DNA of 64,000 nt from Bradyrhizobium sp. 164 (GTDB lineage: Bacteria > Pseudomonadota > Alphaproteobacteria > Rhizobiales > Xanthobacteraceae). Positions 17,338-25,615 of this stretch are shown in pieces. The notes beneath the pieces were generated by a model that saw only the letters and a program-made list of their open reading frames with translations, was not told the origin of the DNA and did no database searches. How positions within the stretch are numbered: the stretch's first letter is position 1; every line of letters begins with the position of its first letter. Location: contig NZ_JADPKA010000083.1 in the NCBI RefSeq assembly GCF_023073715.1, forward strand, positions 326,438 to 390,437. Direction: 5' to 3'. The position numbers and the translations under genes are program-made.

Positions 17338-17799
17338 TTAGGCTGCTTTCTTCTGCTCGATCTGCGATGCCGCAGGTGTGCCGCCGTTGATCGCGATCCG
17401 GCGCGGCTTCATGGCTTCCGGAACCTCGCGGACGAGGTCGATGATCAGGAGCCCGTCCTGGAAGGAGGCCTGCTTCACCTGGACATAATCGGCGAGGTTG
17501 AACACGCGCCGGAAAGGACGCGCGGCGATGCCCTGATAGAGGTACTCGCGCGGGGCGCCCTCGGGCTTTCTGCCTTCGATCGTGAGCGCGTTCTGTTCGG
17601 CCGTCACCGTGATGTCGTTGGCGCCGAAGCCCGCCACGGCAAGGCTGATCCGGTAATGATCTTCGCCGGAACGCTCGATGTTGTAGGGGGGATAATTGTC
17701 CTCGGTCGCCTGGCGCAGCGTGCTGTCGACGAGGTCGGCCAGGTGGTCGAAGCCGATGGTGGAGCGCCACAGGGGCGCGAAGTCGAAACTGGTCCTCAT
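17338..17799 (-). CDS. Small heat-shock protein, IbpA-type Hsp20 (first of the pair)
   Basis: 153-aa chaperone. The N-terminal FDFAPLWRSTIGFDHLADLV, then NYPPYNIERSGEDHYRISLA and the alpha-crystallin core with VTAEQNALTIEGRK and RPFRRVFNLADYVQV are typical of the IbpA/HspA class A group of rhizobia. The ATG at 17799 follows a GGAGGACTTGGTT ribosome site that is embedded in a ROSE-type RNA thermometer, so translation should rise on heating. First gene of the proteostasis operon. Confidence 0.96.
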   Translation of the reverse strand: MRTSFDFAPLWRSTIGFDHLADLVDSTLRQATEDNYPPYNIERSGEDHYRISLAVAGFGANDITVTAEQNALTIEGRKPEGAPREYLYQGIAARPFRRVFNLADYVQVKQASFQDGLLIIDLVREVPEAMKPRRIAINGGTPAASQIEQKKAA

Positions 17800-17802
17800 A
17801 AC

Positions 17803-17928
17803 CAAGTCCTCCAAAGAGCAAGATGGATACGAAGGAGCGCAAGGCGGGGATTTCAGACGGGTCCGAAAAGACCAGCCCGGCGCCCGTGCCGGACCCGATT
17901 CTGGCATCCGGCACACCGCTCTCGCGGC
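17803..17928 (-). promoter_or_regulatory. ROSE-type RNA thermometer in the hsp20 leader
   Basis: The leader reads 5' GCCGCGAGAGCGGT (first hairpin, 17915-17928), then GC-rich hairpins (a CCGGATGCC..GGTCCGGC and a GGTC..GGACC pair), then the diagnostic last hairpin CTTGCTCTTTGGAGGAC (17806-17822). In that last hairpin UUGCU pairs imperfectly with the GGAGGA ribosome site. Both ends match the ROSE elements described for Bradyrhizobium heat-shock genes. At low temperature the ribosome site is hidden; heating melts the last hairpin. This is a fold made by eye. Confidence 0.88.
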
Positions 17929-17937
17929 GAAAAACGA

Positions 17938-17964
17938 CTTAGAAAAAGCGATATCAGTTTCAAG
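17938..17964 (-). promoter_or_regulatory. Candidate promoter of the hsp20 operon
   Basis: Reading leftward: -35-like CTTGAAA (17958-17964), 14-bp spacer, -10-like TCTAAG (17938-17943), about 10 bp before the first ROSE hairpin. The CTTGAAA box and short spacer are closer to an RpoH (sigma-32) promoter than to the 17-bp-spaced housekeeping type, but the -10 is weak. The position just ahead of the ROSE leader is what makes it plausible. Confidence 0.5.
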
Positions 17965-18133
17965 GGGGCTGCCACAAATTTTTTGTGCCCCACCCTGGTT
18001 GATGCTCGGCTGACGGCCCGCCCCCTCCCTGCCCGCGACCACCGGCGGCGGGTGGCCCGGAAGCCCCCGGGATCGATCGCGGGGTAAAATAGAGATAAAT
18101 TGGCGAGCTTGGCAAAGACCAGGGTTGCCTCTT

Positions 18134-19716
18134 ATGCATCCGGACCGGCAACGCATGACGAAGCACCGGGCCGCATACGACAGCGGGGGATACGGAACGC
18201 ACCCAACCGGTCGCGCAGCGGCATGCGCGCTGACGATTGCGCTGCTCGCAGCCGCAACGATGTGCGCGGCGCGCGCCGGCGACGGGCCCGTCGTGGCGGC
18301 GGAATTGAAGGCGATCGGAACGGTCGATACGCGCTTTCAGTCCTACAACATCGAAATGGTGGAGGTGACCGGCGGACGGTTCTGGAAGCCCTATCCGCGA
18401 ACGGCACGGACCTTCGACCAGCGGGATCGTTACAGCGCAAGACCGCCGATCGATCTGTCCAATGCACGCCTGCGCCTGCTCGCCGCCGCCTTGTCGCCGG
18501 CCTATCTGCGCGTGAGCGGCACCTGGGCCAATGCGACGTTCTTGGCCGACCCGCCGGGAAAGCCGCCGCCGGGGTTCAACTCCGTCCTCAGCCACGACCA
18601 GTGGCGCGGCGTCGTCGAGTTCGCGCGCGCGGTCGATGCCGAGATCGTCACCTCGTTTGCGATCAGTCCTGGCAGCCGCGATGCCGATGGCGTGTGGAAA
18701 CCGGATCAGGCGCAGCAGCTCATCGACACCACGCGCGCGCTGGGCGGCCGCATCGCCGCCGCCGAATTCATGAACGAGCCGACGCTCGCAGCGACCAACG
18801 GCGCACCCGCCGGCTATGACGCGACCGCCTATGGCCGCGACTTCAAGATCTTCCGCGACTGGGTGCGGCGCGAGGCGCCTGAGACCTTGATCCTCGGTCC
18901 AGGCTCCGTTGGCGACGCGCCATCGCCATCCGGGGCGGGCATCACCACGCGCGATCTGCTCGCTGCATCCGGTTCGGGGGTCGACCGCTTCTCCTATCAC
19001 CACTACAACACGATCTCGCCGCGCTGCGGCGGGCACGATGATCCGGCGCAGGCGCTCTCGGAAGGATGGCTGGCACGCACGGATGCGACACGCGCGACCT
19101 ACCAGGCGCTGCGCGACACATTCGAGCCGGGCAAGCCGATCTGGCTGACTGAGACGGCTGATGCGGCCTGCGGCGGCAACCGATGGGACGGGACGTTTCT
19201 CGACACGTTCCGCTATCTCGACCAGCTCGGACGCCTGGCGAAGGCCGGCGTCCAGGTAGTGATGCACAACACCCTCGCTGCCAGCGACTACGGTCTGCTC
19301 GACGAAGCCACGTTCCGGCCGCGGCCGAGTTACTGGGCTGCGCTGCTCTGGCGGAGGCTGATGGGACCGACCGTGCTCGATGCAGACAGGGCCGCTTCGC
19401 CAGATCTTCATCTCTACGCCCATTGCCATCCGACCATGGCAGGTGCGGTGTCGCTGCTCGCGATCAACACGTCGCGCCGCGCCTCGCGCCCGCTGACGCT
19501 CTCGGACTCAGCCGAGCGGTACGCACTGCATGCGGCGCGTTTGCAAGGCACGGTTGTGCAGCTGAACGACAAGACGCTCGCGCTGACTGCCGATGGCAGA
19601 TTGCCCCGGCTTGACGCGCACGCAGCACCGGCAGGAGCAATCCGGCTCGCGCCCGCGACCATCACCTTCCTGTGTTTCCGAACGCGGCAAATCCCGCCTG
19701 CTTGCCGCGACGATGA
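18134..19716 (+). CDS. Heparanase-like glycoside hydrolase (GH79-type) with a 3' frameshift
   Basis: Exported TIM-barrel glycosidase: signal region ALTIALLAAATMCAARAG, then LSPAYLRVSGTWANATFL, acid/base Glu in AAEFMNEPTL, and nucleophile Glu in KPIWLTETADAACGG, an order matching heparanase-type GH79 enzymes. Likely cleaves glycosidic bonds of a uronate-containing or related glycan. Near 19671 the frame changes: adding one base there gives the natural-looking end VFPNAANPACLPRR with a stop at 19714-19716. As sequenced, the frame instead runs on to 20755 through unrelated DNA. Start 18134 (alternative 18155). Confidence 0.8.
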
Positions 19717-19850
19717 GGCGGCCGAGCCGGCCGCCATAGTGCCCGATGATCGCGCCGCCGATCAGCCGCGCCGTGAAGCCGACCGCATAGCTCGAGAACG
19801 CCGCGAGCGTGCCAACATGCGCGGTCGTCGAGTTCTCCGCTGGCGCAGAG
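19700..19850 (-). pseudogene. Relic of a major-facilitator transporter
   Basis: On the minus strand, opposite and just past the hydrolase end, one frame reads TTAHVGTLAAFSSYAVGF followed by TARLIGGAIIGHYGGRLGR. This resembles the loop 2-3 region of metabolite:proton symporters (AVGF.ARP.GG...GH.GDR.GR). No start, no following helices, and other frames are needed to extend it, so it is a decayed fragment of about 50 codons. It marks an old deletion or insertion junction at the hydrolase 3' end. Confidence 0.5.
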
Positions 19851-19982
19851 ACCCTGTCGCTGCCGTGCCCTGCCGTCGATTCCGGTGCGCATCATGGCCA
19901 AATCGCGCTGGAATGAGCACCGATGCTCCAAACTCATGTCCTGCACGGACCCTGACTGCCGAATCCGACCTCTCATTCGCCA

Positions 19983-20012
19983 TTGACAAACTCATTTGCT
20001 ATTATCTAACCT
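19983..20012 (+). promoter_or_regulatory. Candidate promoter of the binding-protein gene
   Basis: A perfect -35 box TTGACA (19983-19988) with a -10-like TAACCT at 20007-20012 (18-bp spacer) in a locally AT-rich stretch, 52 bp before the start of the ABC binding-protein gene. Only visual; an alternative -10 TCTAAC gives a 16-bp spacer. Confidence 0.4.
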
Positions 20013-20063
20013 GCAGCCACAACGACCAGCCGTGCCAAGCGGCCAATAAGCGAGGGAACGACG

Positions 20064-21263
20064 ATGAGAGGGCTTTTGGCCTGCGCCATGCTCGCGGCCA
20101 TGACGTCTGCTGCTACTGCACAAGTCTCGGACGACGCGGTCCGGATCGGCGTGCTGACGGACCTGTCGAGCTGGGGCCGCGACAACAGCGGGCCTGGCTC
20201 GGTCGAAGCCGCCAAGATGGCGGTGGAGGAATTCGGGCCGACCGTGCTCGGCAAGCCGATCGAGATCATCAGCGCCGACCACCAGATGAAGACCGACGTC
20301 GGCGTGCAGATCGTGCGCGGCTGGTTCGACAACGGCAAGGTCGACGCTGTCGTCGACATCCCCAATTCCGGCATCGCCATCGCCGTTCACAACATGGTGC
20401 GCGAACGCAACAAGATCGCTCTGCTCTCCGGCCCCGGCGCGAGCTCGCTGACCGACGAGCTGTGCAGCCCCAACACCGTGCATTTCACCTACGACACCTA
20501 CGCGCTGTCGAAGGTGACGGCCTCCGCCGTGATCAAGGAAGGCGGCAAGTCCTGGTATTTCATCACCGCCGACTACGCCTTCGGCCAGCAGCTCGAGAAG
20601 GACGCAACCCGCTTCATCAACGAGATGGGCGGCAAGGTGCTCGGCGGCGTCAAGCACCCGACCAATACCGCCGATTTCTCCTCCTTCGCGCTCCAGGCGC
20701 AGAGCTCGAAGTCCGACGTGGTCGCGTTCGCCAATGCCGGCCAGGACACCGATAACGCCATCAAGCAGTCGGGCGAATTCGGCCTGGTGCAGGGCGGCCA
20801 GAAGCTGGTCGGCCTGTTGATGTTCGACACCGACGTGCACGCGATCGGCCTCAAGGCCGCGCAGGGCACCTATATGACCACGGCCTCATACTGGGCCATG
20901 GACGAGGCGACCCGGGCCTGGTCGAAGAAGTTCTACGAGCGCACCAAGGTGATGCCGACCATGATCCAGACCGGCGTCTACGGCTCGGTGCTGCATTATC
21001 TCAAGGCCATCAAGGCCGCCGGAACCGACGATTCGGCCAAGGTCATGGCCAAGATGCGCGAGCTGCCGGTCGAGGATACATTCGTCCATGGCGGACGCTT
21101 GCGCGAGGACGGTCGCGTCATCCGCGACATGTATCTCGCCAAGGTGAAGTCGCCCGAGCAGTCCAAGGAGCCGTGGGACTATCTGGACATCGTCAAGACC
21201 GTGAAGGGCGAGGACGCCTTCCGCCCGGTCTCCGAGTCCAAATGTCCGCTCTTGAAGAAGTGA
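20064..21263 (+). CDS. Branched-chain-type ABC transporter substrate-binding protein
   Basis: Periplasmic-binding fold type I protein of 399 aa with a signal peptide (LLACAMLAAMTSAATAQ). The body has the LivK-like pattern VRIGVLTDLSSWGRDN, DAVVDIPNSGIAIAVHN, SWYFITADYAFGQQLE and TADFSSFALQAQ. The GAGGGA ribosome site and ATG at 20064 are good. No permease or ATPase genes are adjacent. It is followed at 7 bp by a flavin dehydrogenase and then an IclR regulator, so it probably imports the substrate of that enzyme, using transporter parts coded elsewhere. Confidence 0.9.
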   Translation: MRGLLACAMLAAMTSAATAQVSDDAVRIGVLTDLSSWGRDNSGPGSVEAAKMAVEEFGPTVLGKPIEIISADHQMKTDVGVQIVRGWFDNGKVDAVVDIPNSGIAIAVHNMVRERNKIALLSGPGASSLTDELCSPNTVHFTYDTYALSKVTASAVIKEGGKSWYFITADYAFGQQLEKDATRFINEMGGKVLGGVKHPTNTADFSSFALQAQSSKSDVVAFANAGQDTDNAIKQSGEFGLVQGGQKLVGLLMFDTDVHAIGLKAAQGTYMTTASYWAMDEATRAWSKKFYERTKVMPTMIQTGVYGSVLHYLKAIKAAGTDDSAKVMAKMRELPVEDTFVHGGRLREDGRVIRDMYLAKVKSPEQSKEPWDYLDIVKTVKGEDAFRPVSESKCPLLKK

Positions 21264-21270
21264 GATCCAG

Positions 21271-23004
21271 ATGACCGGCAGCGACCAAAGCACAATTGAG
21301 ACTTACGAGTGCGATGTGCTCGTGGCCGGATCGGGCGCCTCCGGCATGTCGGCGGCAATCACCGCGCGTTATCGCGGCCTCGACGTACTCATTGTCGAGA
21401 AGGAGCCGCGCTTCGGCGGCACCACCGCCCGCTCCGGCGGCTGGCTCTGGATTCCCGGCACCTCGCTTGCCAGGGCTTACGGCATCGAGGAGACGCCGGA
21501 GCAGGCCCGCACCTATCTCCGCCACGAAGCCGGCAACAATTACGACGCCGCGCGGGTCGATGCATTCCTCAGCGCCGGCCCCGAAGCGGTCGATTTCTTC
21601 ACTACCAAGACCGCGCTGCGCTTCGACATGCCGCTAGTGTTTCCCGACTACCATGCCGAGGCGCCCGGCGGTGTGCAGGGCGGCCGCTCCATGGTCACGC
21701 GCCCATTCGACGGCCGCGAGCTCGGCGACCTCATCAAGACCCTCGGCATGCCCCTGCCCGAACTGACCGTGTTCGGGATGATGCTCGGCTCCGGCAAAGA
21801 GATCATCCACTTCATGCGCGTGACGAAGTCGCTGACCTCCGCGGCCTATGTCGCCAAGCGCCTGTCACGTCATCTCATGGACGTGCTGCGCTACGGCCGC
21901 GGCATGACGCTCACCAACGGCAATGCGCTCGCAGGACGGCTGGCGAAATCCGCGCTCGACCTGAAGATTCCGATGTGGCTGTCCTCGCCGGTGCGCGAGC
22001 TCTCGGTCGAGAACGGTACCGTGACCGGCGCAATCGTTGCGCGCGAGGGACGCGATGTGCGCGTCCGCGCGCGCCAGGGCGTCGTGCTTGCCTGCGGTGG
22101 CTTTCCGCACGATGTCGAGCGGCGCAGAAAGATGTTTCCACATGCGCCGACGGGCAAGGAGCACTATTCGCCGGGCCCGACCGGCAACATTGGTGACGGC
22201 CTGCGCCTTGCGGAAAGTGCCGGCGGCCATGTCGAGGATCGCCTGCCGAACGCTGCCGCCTGGGTGCCGGTGTCGCTGACCACGCGCAAGGACGGCTCGA
22301 AGGGCGTGATGCCGCATTTCATCGACCGCGCCAAGCCCGGCGTGATCGCGGTGATGCGCGACGGCAAGCGCTTTACCAATGAGGGCAATTCCTATCACGA
22401 CTTCGTCCAGGCCATGGTGAAGGCGGCCAAGCCCGGAGAAGAGATCGCGGCGTTTCTGGTCTGCGATCACAAGACGCTGCGCAAATACGGTCTCGGCTGC
22501 GTGCCGCCCTTCCCGATGCCGCTCGGGCATCACCTCAAGACCGGCTACCTCATGCGTGGCGACACGCTGGAAGCGCTCGCGGCGAAGGCCGGGATCGATG
22601 CCAAGGCGTTCACCGAGACCGTCAAGCAATTCAATGCGACCGCACCACAGGGCCAGGATGCCGCCTTCGGCAAGGGCTCGAAGGCCTATAATCGCTACCA
22701 GGGCGATGCGCTGCACGGCCCGAATCCCTGCGTCGCGCCGATCGAGAACGGCCCGTTTTACGCCATCAAGATGGTGATCGGCGATCTCGGCACTTATGCC
22801 GGCGTCGTCACCGACGAGAACGCGCGCGCGCTCGACGCCGAAGGCCGGGTGATTCCGGGGCTCTATGCCGCCGGCAACGACATGGCGAGCATCATGGGCG
22901 GCAACTATCCCGGCGCCGGCATCACGCTTGGGCCGGCGCTGACCTTCGGCTACATTGCCGGACGACACCTTGCCGACAGCGCCGCCAAGTGCGAGGCGGC
23001 GTAA
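21271..23004 (+). CDS. FAD-dependent dehydrogenase of the fumarate-reductase / ketosteroid-dehydrogenase type
   Basis: 577-aa flavoprotein. Rossmann motif VAGSGASGMSAAITAR near residue 15, FGGTTARSGGWLWIPGT (typical of 3-ketosteroid Delta-1 dehydrogenase-like proteins), and the C-terminal FAD motif GLYAAGNDMASIMGGNYPGA. Expected to introduce a double bond or reduce one in an organic acid or cyclic ketone; the substrate is not known. It starts 7 bp after the binding-protein gene and is followed at 22 bp by an IclR regulator, so the three form one transcript. Confidence 0.9.
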   Translation: MTGSDQSTIETYECDVLVAGSGASGMSAAITARYRGLDVLIVEKEPRFGGTTARSGGWLWIPGTSLARAYGIEETPEQARTYLRHEAGNNYDAARVDAFLSAGPEAVDFFTTKTALRFDMPLVFPDYHAEAPGGVQGGRSMVTRPFDGRELGDLIKTLGMPLPELTVFGMMLGSGKEIIHFMRVTKSLTSAAYVAKRLSRHLMDVLRYGRGMTLTNGNALAGRLAKSALDLKIPMWLSSPVRELSVENGTVTGAIVAREGRDVRVRARQGVVLACGGFPHDVERRRKMFPHAPTGKEHYSPGPTGNIGDGLRLAESAGGHVEDRLPNAAAWVPVSLTTRKDGSKGVMPHFIDRAKPGVIAVMRDGKRFTNEGNSYHDFVQAMVKAAKPGEEIAAFLVCDHKTLRKYGLGCVPPFPMPLGHHLKTGYLMRGDTLEALAAKAGIDAKAFTETVKQFNATAPQGQDAAFGKGSKAYNRYQGDALHGPNPCVAPIENGPFYAIKMVIGDLGTYAGVVTDENARALDAEGRVIPGLYAAGNDMASIMGGNYPGAGITLGPALTFGYIAGRHLADSAAKCEAA

Positions 23005-23026
23005 GCGGACGCACGTCAGGAGGCGC

Positions 23027-23821
23027 ATGAAGAGAGCAAGCCGCGGCATCCAGTCGATCGAGGTCGGCGGAGAACTGCTCCGCGCGCTCGCAAGGAGCGG
23101 CGAGCCGATGATGCTGCGCGATCTCGCCCGCGAAGCCGGCATGACGCCGGCCAAGGCGCATCCCTATCTCGCCAGCTTCTCACGCATCGGATTGATCGAG
23201 CAGGACGAGACCACCGGCCGCTACGAGATCGGCGCGCTGGCGCTGGAGCTCGGCCTGATCAGCCTGCGCCGCCTCTCCGGTGTGCGCATCGCACGTCCCA
23301 GGATCGCTAGCCTCGCAAGCCAGATCGGCCACGCGGTCTCGCTCGCGGTCTGGGGCACGCACGGTCCCACCGTGGTGCAACTGGAAGAGCCGGCCCAGCC
23401 CGTCCACATCGTGATGCGGGCCGGCTCGGTGATGGCGTTGCTGGAGACCGCGACCGGCCGGGCCTTCGCGGCATTCCTGCCGGAGAAGACGATCAGTGCC
23501 GCGCTGGAGAGCGGCCTCGATCGCCACGGCGTCGGCTACAATCCCAAGCGCGCGGTGAAAGGCGCGAAGATCGCCGAGATGCTCACGGAGGTCCGCAAGC
23601 ATGGCCTCGCCCGCGCGCTCGGCGATCCTCTGCCCGGCGTCAATGCGTTCGCAGCACCGGTCTTCGATCATTCCGGCCATGTCGCGCTCGTCATCACCGC
23701 GATGGGCCCGGAAGGCACGTTCGACGCGCGCTGGGACAGCCCGATCGCGCATGCGCTGCGCGACTGCGCCGGCGCCATCTCGAAGCGGCTGGGTTACGGG
23801 ATGACGGTTGCGGCGGAGTAA
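23027..23821 (+). CDS. IclR family transcriptional regulator
   Basis: 264 aa with an N-terminal winged helix (SIEVGGELLRALARSGEPMM, REAGMTPAKAHPYLASFSRI) and a C-terminal effector domain (GHAVSLAVWGTHGPTVVQ, GRAFAAFLPE, VNAFAAPVFDHSGHV). The AGGAGG site is only 3 bp before the ATG at 23027. Most likely an autogenous or local regulator of the binding-protein/dehydrogenase operon in which it sits. Confidence 0.93.
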   Translation: MKRASRGIQSIEVGGELLRALARSGEPMMLRDLAREAGMTPAKAHPYLASFSRIGLIEQDETTGRYEIGALALELGLISLRRLSGVRIARPRIASLASQIGHAVSLAVWGTHGPTVVQLEEPAQPVHIVMRAGSVMALLETATGRAFAAFLPEKTISAALESGLDRHGVGYNPKRAVKGAKIAEMLTEVRKHGLARALGDPLPGVNAFAAPVFDHSGHVALVITAMGPEGTFDARWDSPIAHALRDCAGAISKRLGYGMTVAAE

Positions 23822-23848
23822 GAGGCAAACCGCCGCCTGACAACTGCT

Positions 23849-24010
23849 GTCATGCCCCGCGAACCGAAGAGGCATCCAGTACGCTGCGGCCTCTCGGTTC
23901 AATCGCAGGAGTCACGGAGTACTGGATCGCCCGGCCCCGTCTCCGCCAAGGGCTTCGCCGGGCACCTCAGTATTGGGCCGGCGAAGCGTCAGCGAAGACG
24001 GCAAGCCCAG
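23849..24010. repeat. Long palindromic intergenic repeat
   Basis: Convergent intergenic space between the IclR gene and the SDR gene. Perfect arms atccagtac (23874-23882) and gtactggat (23919-23927), flanked by near-complementary gaaccgaagaggc / gcctctcggttc. A second palindromic half (gccgggcacc.. / ..gggccggcgaagcg) runs to about 24010. Style and size match dispersed Bradyrhizobium intergenic palindromes. It may end both convergent transcripts. Confidence 0.75.
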
Positions 24011-24043
24011 CGATACAGCGCGTGTGGGACGACCTTTCCAGCC

Positions 24044-24823
24044 CTACTTCTCCTTCACCGGCACCGTGTAATTCAGGATCAGCCGGCCGCCATCCGGATA
24101 GATCGTCTGCCCGGTGATGTAGGAGGCATCGTCACTGGCCAGGAACGCCACGACCGAGGCGACCTCGCTCGGCTCGCCGCCGCGCCCGGCCGGCGTGCGC
24201 GATAGCACGGTCTTGCGCGCATCCTCGGACGTATAAATCGCCGAAGCCACCATGTCGGTCAGGATCGTGCCGGGCCCGACCGCGACGACGCGGATGTTGT
24301 GCGGGGCGAGCGCGACGGCGGCGACCGAGGTCAGCTGCTTCATGCCGCCCTTGGAGATGGCGTAGGTCGCGAGCGTCGGAATCGCCAGCAGCGCGTTCAC
24401 CGAGGACATGTTGATGATGACCCCGCCGCCGCCCTGCGCGATCATCTGCTTCGCCGCCGCCTGCACGCCGAAGAACGCGCCTTTCAGATTGATGGCGATG
24501 ACGTCGTCGAAATCCTGCTCGGAGATATCGAGAATGTCCTGATTGCGGGCCACGCCGGCATTGTTGACCATGATGTCGAGCCGGCCGAATTCCTTGGCAG
24601 CAATTGCGACAAGATGATTCACGTCCGCGCGCGCGGCGACATTGGCGGCCACGGTGCGCAAGGCATCCGGCCGTCCGAGCTCGGCCGCCGTGGCGGCCAA
24701 GGCCTCGGCATCGACATCCGAGATGACGACCTTGACGCCGTCGTCCAGGAATCTCTTCGCGCAAGCCTTGCCGATGCCGCGCGCCGCGCCGGTGATGGCG
24801 GCGACCTTGCCGGATAGCTTCAT
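24044..24823 (-). CDS. Short-chain dehydrogenase/reductase
   Basis: 259-aa classical SDR: cofactor motif TGAARGIGKACAKRF, NNAG (VNNAGVARNQD), catalytic Ser (INMSSVNALL) and YxxxK (YAISKGGMK), followed by VGPGTILTDM. It is the last gene of a four-gene minus-strand run (ThDP enzyme, amino-acid oxidase, racemase, SDR) and could reduce a keto or hydroxy acid formed there. The ribosome site TGGAG is 7 bp before the ATG. Confidence 0.95.
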   Translation of the reverse strand: MKLSGKVAAITGAARGIGKACAKRFLDDGVKVVISDVDAEALAATAAELGRPDALRTVAANVAARADVNHLVAIAAKEFGRLDIMVNNAGVARNQDILDISEQDFDDVIAINLKGAFFGVQAAAKQMIAQGGGGVIINMSSVNALLAIPTLATYAISKGGMKQLTSVAAVALAPHNIRVVAVGPGTILTDMVASAIYTSEDARKTVLSRTPAGRGGEPSEVASVVAFLASDDASYITGQTIYPDGGRLILNYTVPVKEK

Positions 24824-24862
24824 GGGTTCACTCCAGGACTTGTGACGATCTCACGGACGCGT

Positions 24863-25606
24863 TCACGCAAAGATGCGCGGGCGCAGTCCGGCATGAAACC
24901 AGGTGATCATGGAATAGATGTCATAGACCGGCAACCCGACCTCGGCCTGGAGCGCTGCGGCGTAAGGCGGCATGTTGGTGCATTCGAGCACGATGGCGCC
25001 GACGTCCGGATTCTCCGCGATGAGCTGCTTGCCAGCTTCGACCACGTCGCGCTCGGCTTGCGCCACGTCCATGTCGTCCTTCTCGGCCTTGATCAGGACG
25101 CGAAAAAACTCCTTGCCGTTTTCGGTGCCGACCAGCGGCGTATCGAGCGGCACGCCGGCACCTTCGAGATGGGCGGGCGAGAGCGTCGAGCCCGACACCG
25201 TGACGAGGCCGACGCGCTTGCCGGGCGGCAAGGTCGCCTGCACCCACGGCACCTGCATCAGCGACGAGGTCGCAACCGGCACGCCGACGGCGGCCGCGAT
25301 TTCCTTCTGGAACAACGAGAGGAAGCCGCAATTGGTGGTGATGGCTTCGGCCCCGAGCCGCACCAGGTCTTTCGCGGCATCGATGAAATCGGGCAGCAGG
25401 CCGGCTGCGCCCTTCAGCACCACCTTCTCCGGCGAAGCGCCACTCACCACGCGATAAAGCACGGGGAACGGCCAGGTCGTGCCGTTGCCCATGTCGCCGG
25501 GGATGCGCGGAAAGCGCGCTTCCAGCATCAAAATACCGAGCGGCGCGCCATAGATGGCCTTGCCGCCACGGGCAATGCGGGAGGACGAATTGGCTGGAGG
25601 AGTCAT
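24863..25606 (-). CDS. Asp/Glu/hydantoin racemase family protein
   Basis: 247-aa protein of the pseudo-symmetric racemase fold. Two catalytic cysteines are in place: TTNCGFLSLFQ and VLECTNMPPYAAAL. The N-terminus reads GAPLGILMLEARFPRIPGD. The family includes amino-acid racemases, hydantoin racemases, maleate isomerase and arylmalonate decarboxylase; the sequence alone does not choose among them. It starts 9 bp after the DadA-like gene, whose D-amino-acid substrates it might supply. Confidence 0.9.
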   Translation of the reverse strand: MTPPANSSSRIARGGKAIYGAPLGILMLEARFPRIPGDMGNGTTWPFPVLYRVVSGASPEKVVLKGAAGLLPDFIDAAKDLVRLGAEAITTNCGFLSLFQKEIAAAVGVPVATSSLMQVPWVQATLPPGKRVGLVTVSGSTLSPAHLEGAGVPLDTPLVGTENGKEFFRVLIKAEKDDMDVAQAERDVVEAGKQLIAENPDVGAIVLECTNMPPYAAALQAEVGLPVYDIYSMITWFHAGLRPRIFA

Positions 25607-25615
25607 GGTGCGATC

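Noticed and set aside
19717..20755. C-terminal extension of the glycosidase to 20755
   Set aside because: The extra residues are Arg/Asp-rich, cross an intergenic promoter-like region and enter a well-supported gene in another frame. A one-base change at about 19671 explains it better.
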